This document shows, one piece after another, positions 1 through 9,186 of a stretch of 58,613 nt of DNA. The stretch spans positions 1 to 58,613 of the forward strand of contig JAIXXJ010000015.1 in the NCBI GenBank assembly GCA_027490815.1, in the 5' to 3' direction. The notes beneath the pieces are model-generated. The model saw nothing but the letters and a program-made list of their open reading frames with translations, was not told where the DNA came from and ran no database searches. The position numbers were made by a program, and so were the translations under genes. Within the stretch, counting starts at the first letter, position 1. Every line of letters starts with the position of its first letter. This stretch comes from Streptomycetaceae bacterium (GTDB taxonomy: Bacteria > Actinomycetota > Actinomycetes > Nanopelagicales > Nanopelagicaceae).

Positions 1-427
1 ACGCATCAAGTAGATCCCTTAGATGCTCTGGACCGTAGTAATCATCATCGTCCATCTTTGCAATGAATTCACAATTACTTTCTTCTGCAAGTGCCGATAA
101 AATTGTTCCTAAAGTTTTGTCTGAATCGAATTTTTTAACAAATACTCTGACTTTTCGGCGATTTAGTGCGGAGATCTGTTTCTTATGAAGTCCTGTTAAT
201 TCAACTCCATGCAATCCTAATCTCAATTCAAATGTAGGCAGGCTTTGTTGCAATAACTGCGAAAGTAGCGACGTTAAATCATCTGGGCGAATAGTTGCTA
301 CTAAAACCGAAACAGAAGGGTACTTTTTTATTCTTGCTCGTCGTTCTTTGCGCAAGCTCTCTATAAAGGCTATTTCCTGCGAAAAAGTCGTGAATCGATT
401 CAAAGTATTTGGCTGATTCGATGACAT
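1..427 (-). CDS. Family 2 glycosyltransferase, partial (3' end outside window)
   Basis: The minus strand is open from an ATG at 427 to the window edge (142 codons, C-terminal part missing). An in-frame stop lies two codons upstream of the ATG, which fixes the start. After about 40 charged residues comes a GT-A type opening (VSVLVATIRPDDL, then a Leu/Gln-rich helix), and near the cut end the motif FIAKMDDDDYYGP. A run of Asp after a hydrophobic strand is the metal/nucleotide-sugar site typical of GT2 enzymes. It is divergent from the sulfotransferase operon at 475. I infer a role in surface glycan synthesis; sugar and acceptor cannot be told. No membrane segment is seen in the visible part. 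Confidence 0.8.
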   Translation of the reverse strand, partial: MSSNQPNTLNRFTTFSQEIAFIESLRKERRARIKKYPSVSVLVATIRPDDLTSLLSQLLQQSLPTFELRLGLHGVELTGLHKKQISALNRRKVRVFVKKFDSDKTLGTILSALAEESNCEFIAKMDDDDYYGPEHLRDLLDA

Positions 428-474
428 GGGCTAAGACTACCAATAAATAAATGAGCCACTGATAGGATTTAGAA

Positions 475-1377
475 ATGCCCGATCTGCGAGGAATGAAGAA
501 AAAGTTAAGTAAATTAACGCTGATCTTCGCTATCAAGAGGGTAATTTTAGACGTGATAGATCTTCCAATCTACCTTTACTTTCGATTTTTAAAGAGATCA
601 GCTACTAAGAAATCCAAAATTGTCTTCATTGTTTCATTCCCACGTTCTGGTACACATGCCTTGGGTAGTTTGCTAGCAAACGAAGATGTTGGATTCCACT
701 ACTACGGTGAATTTTTCATCTTTAATGCGTGGAACTCTCAAGTCGGAAAGATCAATCGTTACTACCCATTTTTTGCTTTGCGCTTTTTTTCTCAGTTTCG
801 TGCTCAACGCAAGAAGTGGCAGTACCTACGTTTTGAAAAGACTTCCTTAGATGCATCTCGTACTCTGCGCTCAATTAGTAAGTTGCCTGGTGTCCATGTA
901 ATAAAGATATTTCCTCAGCATTTCTCAGATCCTCTTTTGCAATCCTTAATTGCAGAGTTTAAACCACACGTAATTTTCTTGCGCCGTAATCATCTTGATC
1001 GCTTTGTCTCTCATAAAAAAGCAAATGCAACTGGCAATTGGCATACCTCTTCTACTTCTGACGTAGAAATTGAATTGAATCCAACTGAGTTTGATCGATT
1101 CATTAAGAATTATTCGCAATTTTATGAGTTTACGCTCAATTGTGCCAAAGCTTCAGGATGTGCGATTTTAGATCTTGATTTTAAAGATCTTCATAATCCT
1201 GAGAAAGTGCGACAGATGCAGCAGTTTGCGCAATTTGATGGGTTTAGCGATTGGGAAAAATTAGTCCTTGCCCCAACCACCCGTAAACAAGATACTTCGA
1301 ATAAAGTACAAGAAGAGTTCCTTGCAAAAGCTGGAAAGACTCTTTCTGACTTTGAATTCACAAGGATCCAGCCATGA
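475..1377 (+). CDS. Sulfotransferase family protein
   Basis: 300 aa cytosolic-type sulfotransferase expected to move sulfate from PAPS to an acceptor, probably a glycan. Residues 54-60 are SFPRSGT, the 5'-phosphosulfate-binding loop of the family. Residues 167-180 (VIFLRR followed by DRFVSH) match the 3'-phosphate-binding segment with its conserved Arg and Ser. The start at 475 follows a TAGGA sequence 8 nt upstream; an in-frame ATG at 493 is the alternative. The 3' end overlaps cysD by four bases (ATGA), so it heads the PAPS-synthesis operon. The acceptor is unknown; the divergent glycosyltransferase suggests a polysaccharide. The family call is firm, the substrate is inference. Confidence 0.85.
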   Translation: MPDLRGMKKKLSKLTLIFAIKRVILDVIDLPIYLYFRFLKRSATKKSKIVFIVSFPRSGTHALGSLLANEDVGFHYYGEFFIFNAWNSQVGKINRYYPFFALRFFSQFRAQRKKWQYLRFEKTSLDASRTLRSISKLPGVHVIKIFPQHFSDPLLQSLIAEFKPHVIFLRRNHLDRFVSHKKANATGNWHTSSTSDVEIELNPTEFDRFIKNYSQFYEFTLNCAKASGCAILDLDFKDLHNPEKVRQMQQFAQFDGFSDWEKLVLAPTTRKQDTSNKVQEEFLAKAGKTLSDFEFTRIQP

Positions 1378-2279
1378 ACAAAATAGCTGCAATCCTTAAG
1401 GAGCTAGAAGCAGAGTCAATTGAGATCTTTCGTGAAACGGCTGCGAGCTTTCGAAAGCCTGTAATTATGTACTCTATAGGCAAAGACTCCACAGTCATGC
1501 TTTACATTGCGAGAAAAGCATTCTATCCCGCTCCAATTCCTTTTCCACTTTTACATATAGATACAACGTGGCAGTTTAAAGAAATGATTACTTTTAGAGA
1601 CGAAATTGTTAAGGAAACTAATTCTCAATTGATTGCTCACATAAATCAAGCAGGGGTGAGAGATAACATCAATCCATTTGATTCGGGAATTTCGGAATAC
1701 ACCCGAGTCATGAACACAGTTGCACTTCGCGAAGCTTTAGATCTCTACGGTTTTGATGCAGCGCTGGGCGGATCTCGGCGCGATGAAGAAAAGAGTCGCG
1801 CAAAAGAGCGGATCTTCAGCGTGAGAGACCCTGGGCACCGCTGGAATCCAAGAGAACAACGTCCGGAACTCTGGCGCACATATAACACCCGTTTAGCTCC
1901 AGAACAAACAATGCGAGTTTTTCCTATTAACGACTGGACTGAAGCAGATATCTGGCACTACATACTCCAAGAAAATATAAAAGTAAGTTCGCTCTATCTT
2001 GCAAAGGATCGACCAGTAGTAAAGCGCGGAGATCAATTGATTATGGTTGATGATGATCGATACCCATTACTAGATGGCGAGAAGCCGACTATGCAACGTG
2101 TTCGTTTCCGGACTTTAGGATGCTATCCCCTAACTGCGGCAGTTGAATCTAATGCCTCAACTATTGAACAGGTTGTTGAAGAAGTATTGAATGTGAAGCT
2201 AAGTGAGAGAGCAACACGTCTTATTGATGGAGAAAATGAAGACTCCATGGAAAAGAAAAAGACTGAAGGTTACTTTTAA
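1374..2279 (+). CDS. cysD: Sulfate adenylyltransferase subunit 2
   Basis: 301 aa, full length for CysD. With the CysN GTPase it makes adenylyl sulfate (APS) from ATP and sulfate. It belongs to the PP-loop/PAPS-reductase-like ATP pyrophosphatase family: the loop reads SIGKDST at residues 34-40. [15 protein letters not shown] in the middle and the terminal EGYF are characteristic of CysD. It overlaps the sulfotransferase gene by 4 bp and cysNC by 1 bp (TAATG), implying translational coupling. PAPS reductase (CysH) is ruled out by the strong CysD-specific body and by the adjacent cysN. Confidence 0.95.
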   Translation: MNKIAAILKELEAESIEIFRETAASFRKPVIMYSIGKDSTVMLYIARKAFYPAPIPFPLLHIDTTWQFKEMITFRDEIVKETNSQLIAHINQAGVRDNINPFDSGISEYTRVMNTVALREALDLYGFDAALGGSRRDEEKSRAKERIFSVRDPGHRWNPREQRPELWRTYNTRLAPEQTMRVFPINDWTEADIWHYILQENIKVSSLYLAKDRPVVKRGDQLIMVDDDRYPLLDGEKPTMQRVRFRTLGCYPLTAAVESNASTIEQVVEEVLNVKLSERATRLIDGENEDSMEKKKTEGYF

Positions 2280-4102
2280 TGTCCGGGGCAATTGTTCGAC
2301 TACTCACATGTGGAAGCGTTGACGACGGAAAAAGCACTCTTATCGGTCGATTACTCGTTGAAACAGACAGCGTCCCTCATGACACTATTGGCGCGGCAAA
2401 AAAGGTTAGACGTAGTGGATCAACTATTGCAGCCGGTGAGATTGATTTTAGTTTGCTTACTGATGGACTTGAAGCAGAGCGTGAACAGGGAATCACAATC
2501 GATGTCGCCTATCGATCTATGAAGTTATTAGATGGAAAGCGATTGATTATTAGTGATGCACCAGGTCATGAGCAGTACACAAGAAACATGGTGGTAGCCG
2601 CATCGCGTGCTGATATTGGCTTAGTTTTAGTAGATGCTATGAAGGGTGTTCGAACACAAACCCTTAGACACTTAACAATCTGTTCCTTGATGGGTGTATC
2701 CCGAATCATTATCGCGATCAACAAATTAGATGCAATGGAGTATAAACAAGAAGTCTTTGACTCCATTTCTAAAGAAGTAACCCGCGCAGTTGAACGACTT
2801 AATGTTAAAGATATTCACATCATTCCTATGAGTGCTCTGGCTGGAGATAATGTGGTTTACAAGAGCACAAATATGCCTTGGTATTCATCACAAAGTTTGC
2901 TCGAAGCAATTCAGGGTTGGGAAAAACCAATTGATAAAACAGCTAGTGGCATGATGCGAATCCAGATGATCGCTCGTGCAGAAAACTTTCGTGGAGTATC
3001 AGGAACTGTGCGCCGTGGTTCATTTTCAAAGGGCGATGAGATAACGATTTTCCCAAGTAATAAAAAAGCCACAATTTCTTCGATTGTTACCTTCGAGAAT
3101 CAGATAGAGATTGCCAACACTGAAGAGGCAGTTACTTTTGTTTTAGAGCCAGAAGTTGATGCAACGCGCGGAGACGTTATTGCTCAGAACCCAGATGATT
3201 TAGCAGCAGCCGATCGCTTTGCAGCTCATGTTGTGTGGCTCAATGAAGAAGACTTAATCCATTCACGCTCATATTTGATGATGAGTGGACCAACAACTAC
3301 GCCAGCCATGATCACAAAAATACGGCATAAAATCGACGTTAACACGGGCGAACATCTTTCTACTGAGACTCTTAAAATGAATGAAATTGGTGATGTGGAG
3401 ATTGCATCTGATATTCCAATGGTAATGCGGCCTTATCTAGATGATCGCGAGTTTGGAAACTTCATTCTTGTTGACCGCTTAACTTTAAAGACTGTTGGCG
3501 CAGGAATGATTAAGCATGCTCTACGACGTTCTTCTAACGTTACTCACCAAGATTATGAAGTGAATAAGGCGCAGCGAAGTGCACAAAAGAATCAAAAAGC
3601 TAAACTAGTTTGGCTCACTGGACTTTCTGGTTCCGGTAAATCGACAATTGCTAACGCACTTGAAAAACGACTCTTCGCCCAAGGAATTCACTCCTACGTT
3701 CTAGACGGAGACAATCTGCGCATGGGGCTGAACATGGATCTTGGTTTTACATCAACAGATCGAGCAGAAAATGTCAGACGTGTTTCTGAAGTTGCAAAAC
3801 TAATGGTAGATGCTGGGTTAGTTGTAATTTCGGCGTTGGTAAGTCCATTTGAAGTTGATCGCCAAAGGGCAAGGAGTATTTTTGAAGATGGAGAGTTTAT
3901 TGAAGTCTTTGTTGATACGCCTGTAGATGTATGTAGAGCGCGTGACCCTAAGGGACTTTATAAAAAATCAGCCGCTGGTGAAATTCCTAACTTCACAGGT
4001 GTTGGGCAAGACTATGAACCACCAATCTCACCCACACTAACCGTTGATGGAACAACACCAATCGATGAAATCGTCGAAAAAATCATTAAGGTTATCCTGT
4101 GA
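2279..4102 (+). CDS. cysNC: Bifunctional sulfate adenylyltransferase subunit 1 / APS kinase
   Basis: 607 aa fusion. Residues 1 to about 430 are the CysN GTPase: G1 GSVDDGKST (12-20), G3 DAPGHEQY (93-100), G4 NKLD (148-151), followed by EF-Tu-like beta-barrels. Residues 443-607 are APS kinase (CysC) with the P-loop GLSGSGKST (448-456) and LDGDNLR. The protein therefore activates sulfate to APS with CysD and phosphorylates APS to PAPS. The start ATG overlaps the cysD stop. The downstream TauE/SafE gene starts inside the last codons (GTGA). No cysH, cysI or cysJ lies next to it, so PAPS most likely feeds the sulfotransferase upstream. Confidence 0.95.
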   Translation: MSGAIVRLLTCGSVDDGKSTLIGRLLVETDSVPHDTIGAAKKVRRSGSTIAAGEIDFSLLTDGLEAEREQGITIDVAYRSMKLLDGKRLIISDAPGHEQYTRNMVVAASRADIGLVLVDAMKGVRTQTLRHLTICSLMGVSRIIIAINKLDAMEYKQEVFDSISKEVTRAVERLNVKDIHIIPMSALAGDNVVYKSTNMPWYSSQSLLEAIQGWEKPIDKTASGMMRIQMIARAENFRGVSGTVRRGSFSKGDEITIFPSNKKATISSIVTFENQIEIANTEEAVTFVLEPEVDATRGDVIAQNPDDLAAADRFAAHVVWLNEEDLIHSRSYLMMSGPTTTPAMITKIRHKIDVNTGEHLSTETLKMNEIGDVEIASDIPMVMRPYLDDREFGNFILVDRLTLKTVGAGMIKHALRRSSNVTHQDYEVNKAQRSAQKNQKAKLVWLTGLSGSGKSTIANALEKRLFAQGIHSYVLDGDNLRMGLNMDLGFTSTDRAENVRRVSEVAKLMVDAGLVVISALVSPFEVDRQRARSIFEDGEFIEVFVDTPVDVCRARDPKGLYKKSAAGEIPNFTGVGQDYEPPISPTLTVDGTTPIDEIVEKIIKVIL

Positions 4103-4854
4103 ACTGGATAATTTTTGCACTCGTTGGAAGTACAGCTCAGCTTATTGATGGCTCTCTTGGTATGGGCTTTGGGCTCACAAGTTCCACACTTTTAGTAACA
4201 CTTGGCGCATCTGCTGCTGTGGCATCTGCTGCTGTTCACTTTGCAGAGATTGGAACAACACTTGCATCAGGTGTTTCCCATTGGCACGCTGAAAATATAG
4301 ATAAAAGAATCTTGCTTCGTTTGGCAATCCCTGGAGGAATTGGTGCTTTTCTAGGGGCAACCTTCTTATCCTTTATCGATCTTTCAAGCTCTAAGATTTT
4401 TATTTCAACACTTCTTCTTTTCTTAGGATTCCTGCTTCTTTACCGCAATGTGTTTAAGTCACAGGGTCAGGTAAACATGGTTGAGATTACAAATCCAAAC
4501 TTTTTAACCTACCTTGGTTTTACTGGAGGTTTTGTTGATGCATCAGGTGGAGGCGGTTGGGGTCCAATAGTGACACCAACACTGATTACAACTACCGCAA
4601 CTGAACCTCGTAAAGTTATTGGAACTGTTAGCGCAGCAGAATTTGTTGTCGCATTATCTGCTTCCCTTGGATTTTTACTGCAAATTTGGCGAATTGAAAT
4701 AGATTGGGCGATTGTGGGTGGGTTGGCTATTGGCGGTGTTATTGCCGCACCAATTGCCGCAAAGTTAGTTGGAAAACTACCTGCACGACAACTTGGAATT
4801 GTCGTAGCACTTGCAATTATCGTGCTTAATGCAGTTCAAATTATGCGCGCCTAA
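4099..4854 (+). CDS. TauE/SafE family sulfite/anion permease
   Basis: 251 aa polytopic membrane protein (about 7-8 hydrophobic segments) of the TauE/SafE (formerly DUF81) family. It begins with a short N-terminal helix carrying the small-residue stretch DGSLGMGFGLTSS, and the internal repeat shows FVDASGGGGWGP, both typical of the family. The GTG start overlaps the cysNC stop by 4 bp, so it is the last gene of the sulfation operon. Family members move sulfite, sulfoacetate or related organosulfur anions. Here sulfate uptake for PAPS synthesis, or export of a sulfur anion, are both possible; the direction is not visible in sequence. Confidence 0.85.
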   Translation: MNWIIFALVGSTAQLIDGSLGMGFGLTSSTLLVTLGASAAVASAAVHFAEIGTTLASGVSHWHAENIDKRILLRLAIPGGIGAFLGATFLSFIDLSSSKIFISTLLLFLGFLLLYRNVFKSQGQVNMVEITNPNFLTYLGFTGGFVDASGGGGWGPIVTPTLITTTATEPRKVIGTVSAAEFVVALSASLGFLLQIWRIEIDWAIVGGLAIGGVIAAPIAAKLVGKLPARQLGIVVALAIIVLNAVQIMRA

Positions 4855-4862
4855 TTGCCGAT

Positions 4863-6140
4863 TTAAAACCTATAAATCTCGGCATGGGCCATAAGTTGAT
4901 CCCAAGTAATTCCTTTTCTTCGTGGTTTAGATAAAGGTTCTCCCGCTGCGATCTCTGCAGCATTAATCGCTTCCCAATCTTTCTGTGTGACCACAGTTTT
5001 TCCTTGAAGTAACTCGGTTACATCGCTCTTATTCTTTGGTTCGTTCAGATCTTGTCTTAGTAGTTCTATAACTGCCGAAGCATCTGATTTGTTAGTACCA
5101 ATTACCCCTGATGGCCCGCGCTTTGCCCATCCGACAACATACATATTGCCTTTGACTCGACCATCAATATTAACGACTTTGCCGTTTTCAAATGGAACAC
5201 CCGGGATGTCTAATGCGTTATAGCCAATAGCGGTAACAACAAGCCCGCATTTAATTGTTACCTCTGTTGCTGATGTTGAAAAGACGACGCCTTCGACTTT
5301 GCCGTTACCTTGTATCTGTTTAGGTGTGTGAGAGAACAAAAACTCTATTGTTCGCTCATGTTCAGTTTTTTGATTTTGAGCAATAAATAGCATCGCATCC
5401 AAATTACTTTTCACATCTTTTTCAGCAGTTTCTCCAACTCTAGCAATGGCTGCAGATATCTCATCTTCACCAACAACTACGTTTGTGTGTTCCAACTTTG
5501 GAAGATCCCGAAGTTCTGGAGAGGTGAAGGCTGCATATTCAGGCCCTCTGCGTATGGCGATATACACCTTTCTGATTGAGCTTTTCCTAAAGGCATCAAT
5601 CGCATGATCTGCAGTATCGGTCGGGTCTAGTTCGCTAGGTTCTAATGCCAAGATTCTGGCAACATCCATAGCCACATTGCCTCCACCGATTACAACTGCA
5701 ACTTGTGAATCCAATGGAACATCAACATCGGAGAAATCAGGGTGCGCGTTATACCAAGGCACAAAATTTGCCGCAGACAACGAACCTCTTAAATCTTCAC
5801 CTGGTATACCTAACTTTTTTCCTAATGATGATCCTGTCGCAATGATCACTGCGTCGTATCTATCTTGCAACTGCTCAACAGTTAGATCCTTGCCAATCTC
5901 TACATTTGCAAAGAGGCGAAAGTTTTCTCCTGTGGCTATTTTTTCAAATACCTTTGAGACTGTTTTAATCTTTGGATGATCGGGTGCAACACCACTTCGT
6001 ACCAAACCCCAAGGAGTGGGTAGGCGCTCAAACATGTCGATGGCAAAACTGCGATCTATGTCAGAGATGTTATTAATTGCTTGCGCTGCAAAGTAGCCTG
6101 CAGGACCTGCCCCCACAATTGCTACTTTATAAGTTGGCAA
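4863..6140 (-). CDS. fprA: NADPH-ferredoxin reductase, FprA/adrenodoxin-reductase type
   Basis: 425 aa FAD/NADPH flavoprotein that passes electrons between NADPH and ferredoxin. The N-terminal FAD fold is VAIVGAGPAGYFAA (residues 6-19), the NADPH site is GGGNVAMDVARI mid-protein, and WAKRGPSGVIGTNK near residue 340 is the conserved FprA C-terminal motif. Length agrees with actinobacterial FprA (about 450 aa). The start is a TTG at 6140 with GAGG just upstream; no in-frame ATG fits. It is convergent with the TauE/SafE gene with 8 bp between stops, and it lies downstream of tRNA-Ser(GCU). Confidence 0.92.
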   Translation of the reverse strand: MPTYKVAIVGAGPAGYFAAQAINNISDIDRSFAIDMFERLPTPWGLVRSGVAPDHPKIKTVSKVFEKIATGENFRLFANVEIGKDLTVEQLQDRYDAVIIATGSSLGKKLGIPGEDLRGSLSAANFVPWYNAHPDFSDVDVPLDSQVAVVIGGGNVAMDVARILALEPSELDPTDTADHAIDAFRKSSIRKVYIAIRRGPEYAAFTSPELRDLPKLEHTNVVVGEDEISAAIARVGETAEKDVKSNLDAMLFIAQNQKTEHERTIEFLFSHTPKQIQGNGKVEGVVFSTSATEVTIKCGLVVTAIGYNALDIPGVPFENGKVVNIDGRVKGNMYVVGWAKRGPSGVIGTNKSDASAVIELLRQDLNEPKNKSDVTELLQGKTVVTQKDWEAINAAEIAAGEPLSKPRRKGITWDQLMAHAEIYRF

Positions 6141-6166
6141 ACATTCCTCACTTCATCATTCTTCAG

Positions 6167-6255
6167 CGGAGACGAGGAGATTTGAACTCCTGAAGGCTTT
6201 AACACCTTACCTCGTTAGCAGTGAGGCGCACTCGACCGGGCTATGCGACGTCTCC
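6167..6255 (-). tRNA. serX: tRNA-Ser (anticodon GCU)
   Basis: The minus strand folds into a cloverleaf with acceptor stem GGAGACG/CGTCTCC, anticodon loop CTGCTAA giving anticodon GCU, a long variable arm as expected for serine, and the T-loop TTCAAAT. The discriminator base is G. No CCA is encoded (the next bases read CT), so CCA addition by the nucleotidyltransferase at 45040 is required. Confidence 0.95.
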
Positions 6256-6275
6256 TTGTACAGGGTTAGTTTATC

Positions 6276-7763
6276 CTAATTATTTTGGGGGAAACCCAAA
6301 TTAATACCACCATGGCTTGGATCTAACCAACGGCTTGTAACAACTTTCCCGCGTGTAAAGAAGTGAACTCCCTCAGTACCGTGGGCGTGAGTATCTCCAA
6401 ACAAAGAAGCTTTCCAGCCACCGAATGAGTAATAAGCGGTCGGTACTGGGATGGGAACGTTAACGCCAATCATTCCGACTTGAATTTCATTTTGGAACTT
6501 GCGTGCTGCGCCACCATCATTTGTAAATATTGCCGTTCCATTTCCATAAGGGTGAGCATTAATAAGTGAAACGCCCTCATTGTAAGTTTTAACTCGGACA
6601 ACACTTAATACCGGTCCAAAGATTTCTTCCTTGTAAATACTCATCTGTGGACTTACTTGATCAAACAATGTTGGCCCAAGCCAAAAGCCATTTGATGCTC
6701 CATTAACTTTTGGATTGCGACCATCTACAACTATCTTCGCACCTTCATTTACGCCAGCATCGACAAAGGATGCAACTTTGTCGCGATGAACACGGGTAAC
6801 TAATGGACCCATGTCGCTTCCTTTAGTTCCATCACCAGTATTGAGTTTTAACATTCTCTCTTTAATTTTTTCAATAAGTGCATCGGCTATTGGTTCCACG
6901 GCAACCAATACAGATATCGCCATGCAACGCTCGCCCGCTGAACCAAATCCTGCATTCACCGCAGCATCTGCAGCCAAATCAAGATCGGCATCTGGCAGTA
7001 CCAACATGTGATTTTTCGCTCCACCTAATGCCTGAATGCGTTTTCCTTGCGCCGTACCTTTTTCATAGATATAGCGCGCGATAGGTGTTGAACCTACAAA
7101 AGATATGGATTTCACATCAGAGTGCTCAATTAAACGATCGACGGCAATTTTGTCTCCGTGCACAACGTTAAATACTCCATCTGGCAAACCTGCATCTTTC
7201 CACATCTGTGCAATGAGATTAATTGCAGATGGATCCTTTTCTGATGGTTTAACAATTACAGTGTTTCCTGCAGCAATTGCTATAGGGAAAAACCACATAG
7301 GAACCATCGCTGGAAAATTAAATGGGGAGATAATCGCAACTACTCCAAGTGGCTGGCGGATTGAATAAACATCCACATCCGTGGATGCACCTTCTGTGTA
7401 TCCACCCTTTAAAAGATGTGCGATTCCGCATGCAAACTCTACGACTTCTTGTCCACGAGTAACTTCACCTAGCGCATCGGATAAAACTTTTCCGTGTTCG
7501 GCAGTAATCAGCGCTGCTACTTCTTCTTTTCGAGCATTTAAAATCTCACGAAAGGCAAAAAGGATCTGGGTGCGCTTTGCTATCGACGTTGAACGCCATT
7601 CTTCAAAAGCTTTTTGAGCCGATGCAACTACTTCATCTACAACGGCATTGGATGCAAAATCAACATGACCGGTTACCTCGCCAGTGGCTGGATTAAAGAC
7701 CTCGCCAGTTCTATCTGCTTTTCCATTCCATGCATTTCCATTTACAAAGTGTGTAATTCTCAT
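6276..7763 (-). CDS. mmsA: CoA-acylating (methyl)malonate-semialdehyde dehydrogenase
   Basis: 495 aa aldehyde dehydrogenase of the MmsA/IolA type, which converts (methyl)malonate semialdehyde, CoA and NAD to acetyl- or propionyl-CoA plus CO2. Visible marks are FNFPAMVPMWFFP, the cofactor loop SFVGSTPIARYIY, the catalytic Cys in GSAGERCMAIS, and the MmsA-typical ending with HFFTRGKVVTSRW. It overlaps the upstream aminotransferase by 4 bp (ATGA). The pair fits a beta-alanine or beta-amino-acid route: the aminotransferase makes malonate semialdehyde and MmsA converts it to acetyl-CoA. Valine or inositol breakdown is the alternative, but no other genes of those routes are nearby. Confidence 0.93.
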   Translation of the reverse strand: MRITHFVNGNAWNGKADRTGEVFNPATGEVTGHVDFASNAVVDEVVASAQKAFEEWRSTSIAKRTQILFAFREILNARKEEVAALITAEHGKVLSDALGEVTRGQEVVEFACGIAHLLKGGYTEGASTDVDVYSIRQPLGVVAIISPFNFPAMVPMWFFPIAIAAGNTVIVKPSEKDPSAINLIAQMWKDAGLPDGVFNVVHGDKIAVDRLIEHSDVKSISFVGSTPIARYIYEKGTAQGKRIQALGGAKNHMLVLPDADLDLAADAAVNAGFGSAGERCMAISVLVAVEPIADALIEKIKERMLKLNTGDGTKGSDMGPLVTRVHRDKVASFVDAGVNEGAKIVVDGRNPKVNGASNGFWLGPTLFDQVSPQMSIYKEEIFGPVLSVVRVKTYNEGVSLINAHPYGNGTAIFTNDGGAARKFQNEIQVGMIGVNVPIPVPTAYYSFGGWKASLFGDTHAHGTEGVHFFTRGKVVTSRWLDPSHGGINLGFPQNN

Positions 7764-9112
7764 GCATCAGCTCCTGTGTAATGATGTGAAATAGTTGCAA
7801 AGGCTTGATCCAAAACAGCAATTCCCTCTAACGCCTCTTCTTTAGAAACATTACAAGGAGGAACAACGTGCATGCGATTAAAGTTTGTGAATGGGAAAAC
7901 ACCAAGTTTTTTGGTAGCTGCCACCAATTCATTCATTGCAGGACTGGTAGCGCCATATGGTGCAAGAGGCTCACGTGTTTTGCGATCACTGACTAAATCC
8001 AAAGCCCAGAAAACTCCCAAGCCGCGAACTTCACCAATTACTTTATGTTTTTTTGCTAATTCACGCAGTGCTGGTCCAATTACTTTTTCGCCGATATCTG
8101 CAGAATTCTCTACGATTTTTTCATCTGCCATGACTTTAAGAGTGGCAACAGCTGCAGCACATGCAAGTGGATGGCCAGAGTATGTAAGGCCTCCAGGGAA
8201 AACTTTTTGATCAAAAGTAGCGGCGATTGCATCTGAAATAATCACTCCACCCAATGGCACGTAACCTGAATTCACACCTTTTGCAAAAACAATCAAGTCA
8301 GGTGAAGCAGTTGAATGTTGGTATGCAAACCATTTTCCAGTTCTTCCAAAGCCACACATAACTTCATCAGCGATCCAAACAATTCCATATTTATCGCACA
8401 GAGCGCGAACGCCTTCTAGATAACCCTTTGGCGGAATCAGCACCCCTGCTGTTCCAACAACTGATTCAATTAAGATTGCAGCAATGGTGTTAGGACCTTC
8501 AAATTTAATCACTTCTTCCAAATGCTTCAGGGCGCGAGCGCACTCTTGCTCTTCACTCTCTGCCCAAAATGCTGTGCGATAGAGATATGGACCGAAGAAA
8601 TGAACATGTCCATATGCAAACTCATTGGGCCAGCGCCTAGGATCTCCCGTTGCTGAAATCGCTGATGTTGTATTACCGTGATACGAGCGGTAAAAAGATA
8701 AAATCTTGTGACGATGTGTGTGAATGCGTGCCATTCGAATCGCATTTTCAACGCCATCTGCTCCGCCGTTAGTAAAAAAAACTTTATTCAGATGTGCTTC
8801 TGCTCTATCAGTGATCAATTTGGCAGCGTGACTGCGGGCCTCGTTAGCATGTTGTGGAGCAACCGTTGTTAATAGCTCTGCTTGTTCTTGAATAGCTTTG
8901 ACAACCTTTGGATGTTGAAACCCAATATTTGTAAAGACAAGTTGTGAAGAAAAATCTAGAAACTTATTCCCATCAAAATCCCAGAAGTATGAACCATTGC
9001 CTGTCTGCACGGGTAATGGAGAGATGAGGGATTGGGCAGACCAGGAGTGAAAAACATGGGCTCGGTCAAGGTTGAAAACTTCTTGACCTCGGGCGGGATC
9101 TGGTTGGTTCAT
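7760..9112 (-). CDS. Class III omega-aminotransferase (beta-alanine:pyruvate type)
   Basis: 450 aa PLP-dependent class III aminotransferase. It shows the WDFDGNKFLDF opening, FFTNGGADGVENAIRMAR, the aspartate region VWIADEVMCGFGRTGKW and the PLP-lysine segment FAKGVNSGYVPLGG. The ATG at 9112 is taken as start, preceded directly by a purine-rich AGGGGG; a TTG at 9124 is the alternative. It forms an operon with mmsA (4-bp overlap), so the likely amino donor is beta-alanine or a related omega-amino acid. Taurine:pyruvate aminotransferase is a close relative and cannot be excluded from sequence alone. Confidence 0.85.
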   Translation of the reverse strand: MNQPDPARGQEVFNLDRAHVFHSWSAQSLISPLPVQTGNGSYFWDFDGNKFLDFSSQLVFTNIGFQHPKVVKAIQEQAELLTTVAPQHANEARSHAAKLITDRAEAHLNKVFFTNGGADGVENAIRMARIHTHRHKILSFYRSYHGNTTSAISATGDPRRWPNEFAYGHVHFFGPYLYRTAFWAESEEQECARALKHLEEVIKFEGPNTIAAILIESVVGTAGVLIPPKGYLEGVRALCDKYGIVWIADEVMCGFGRTGKWFAYQHSTASPDLIVFAKGVNSGYVPLGGVIISDAIAATFDQKVFPGGLTYSGHPLACAAAVATLKVMADEKIVENSADIGEKVIGPALRELAKKHKVIGEVRGLGVFWALDLVSDRKTREPLAPYGATSPAMNELVAATKKLGVFPFTNFNRMHVVPPCNVSKEEALEGIAVLDQAFATISHHYTGADA

Positions 9113-9186
9113 CCCCCTATCCAACCATTTTTACCGAGGTTAAGTAAGTCGTTGGTTGTAATCACCACTGCTTGTACTCTCTGCAT

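Noticed and set aside
279-536. 85-codon minus-strand open frame between the glycosyltransferase and sulfotransferase starts
   Set aside because: It overlaps both better-supported genes out of frame and has no recognisable domain or ribosome site.
4855-4862. Terminator between the TauE/SafE gene and fprA
   Set aside because: Only 8 bp separate the convergent stops and no hairpin is visible.
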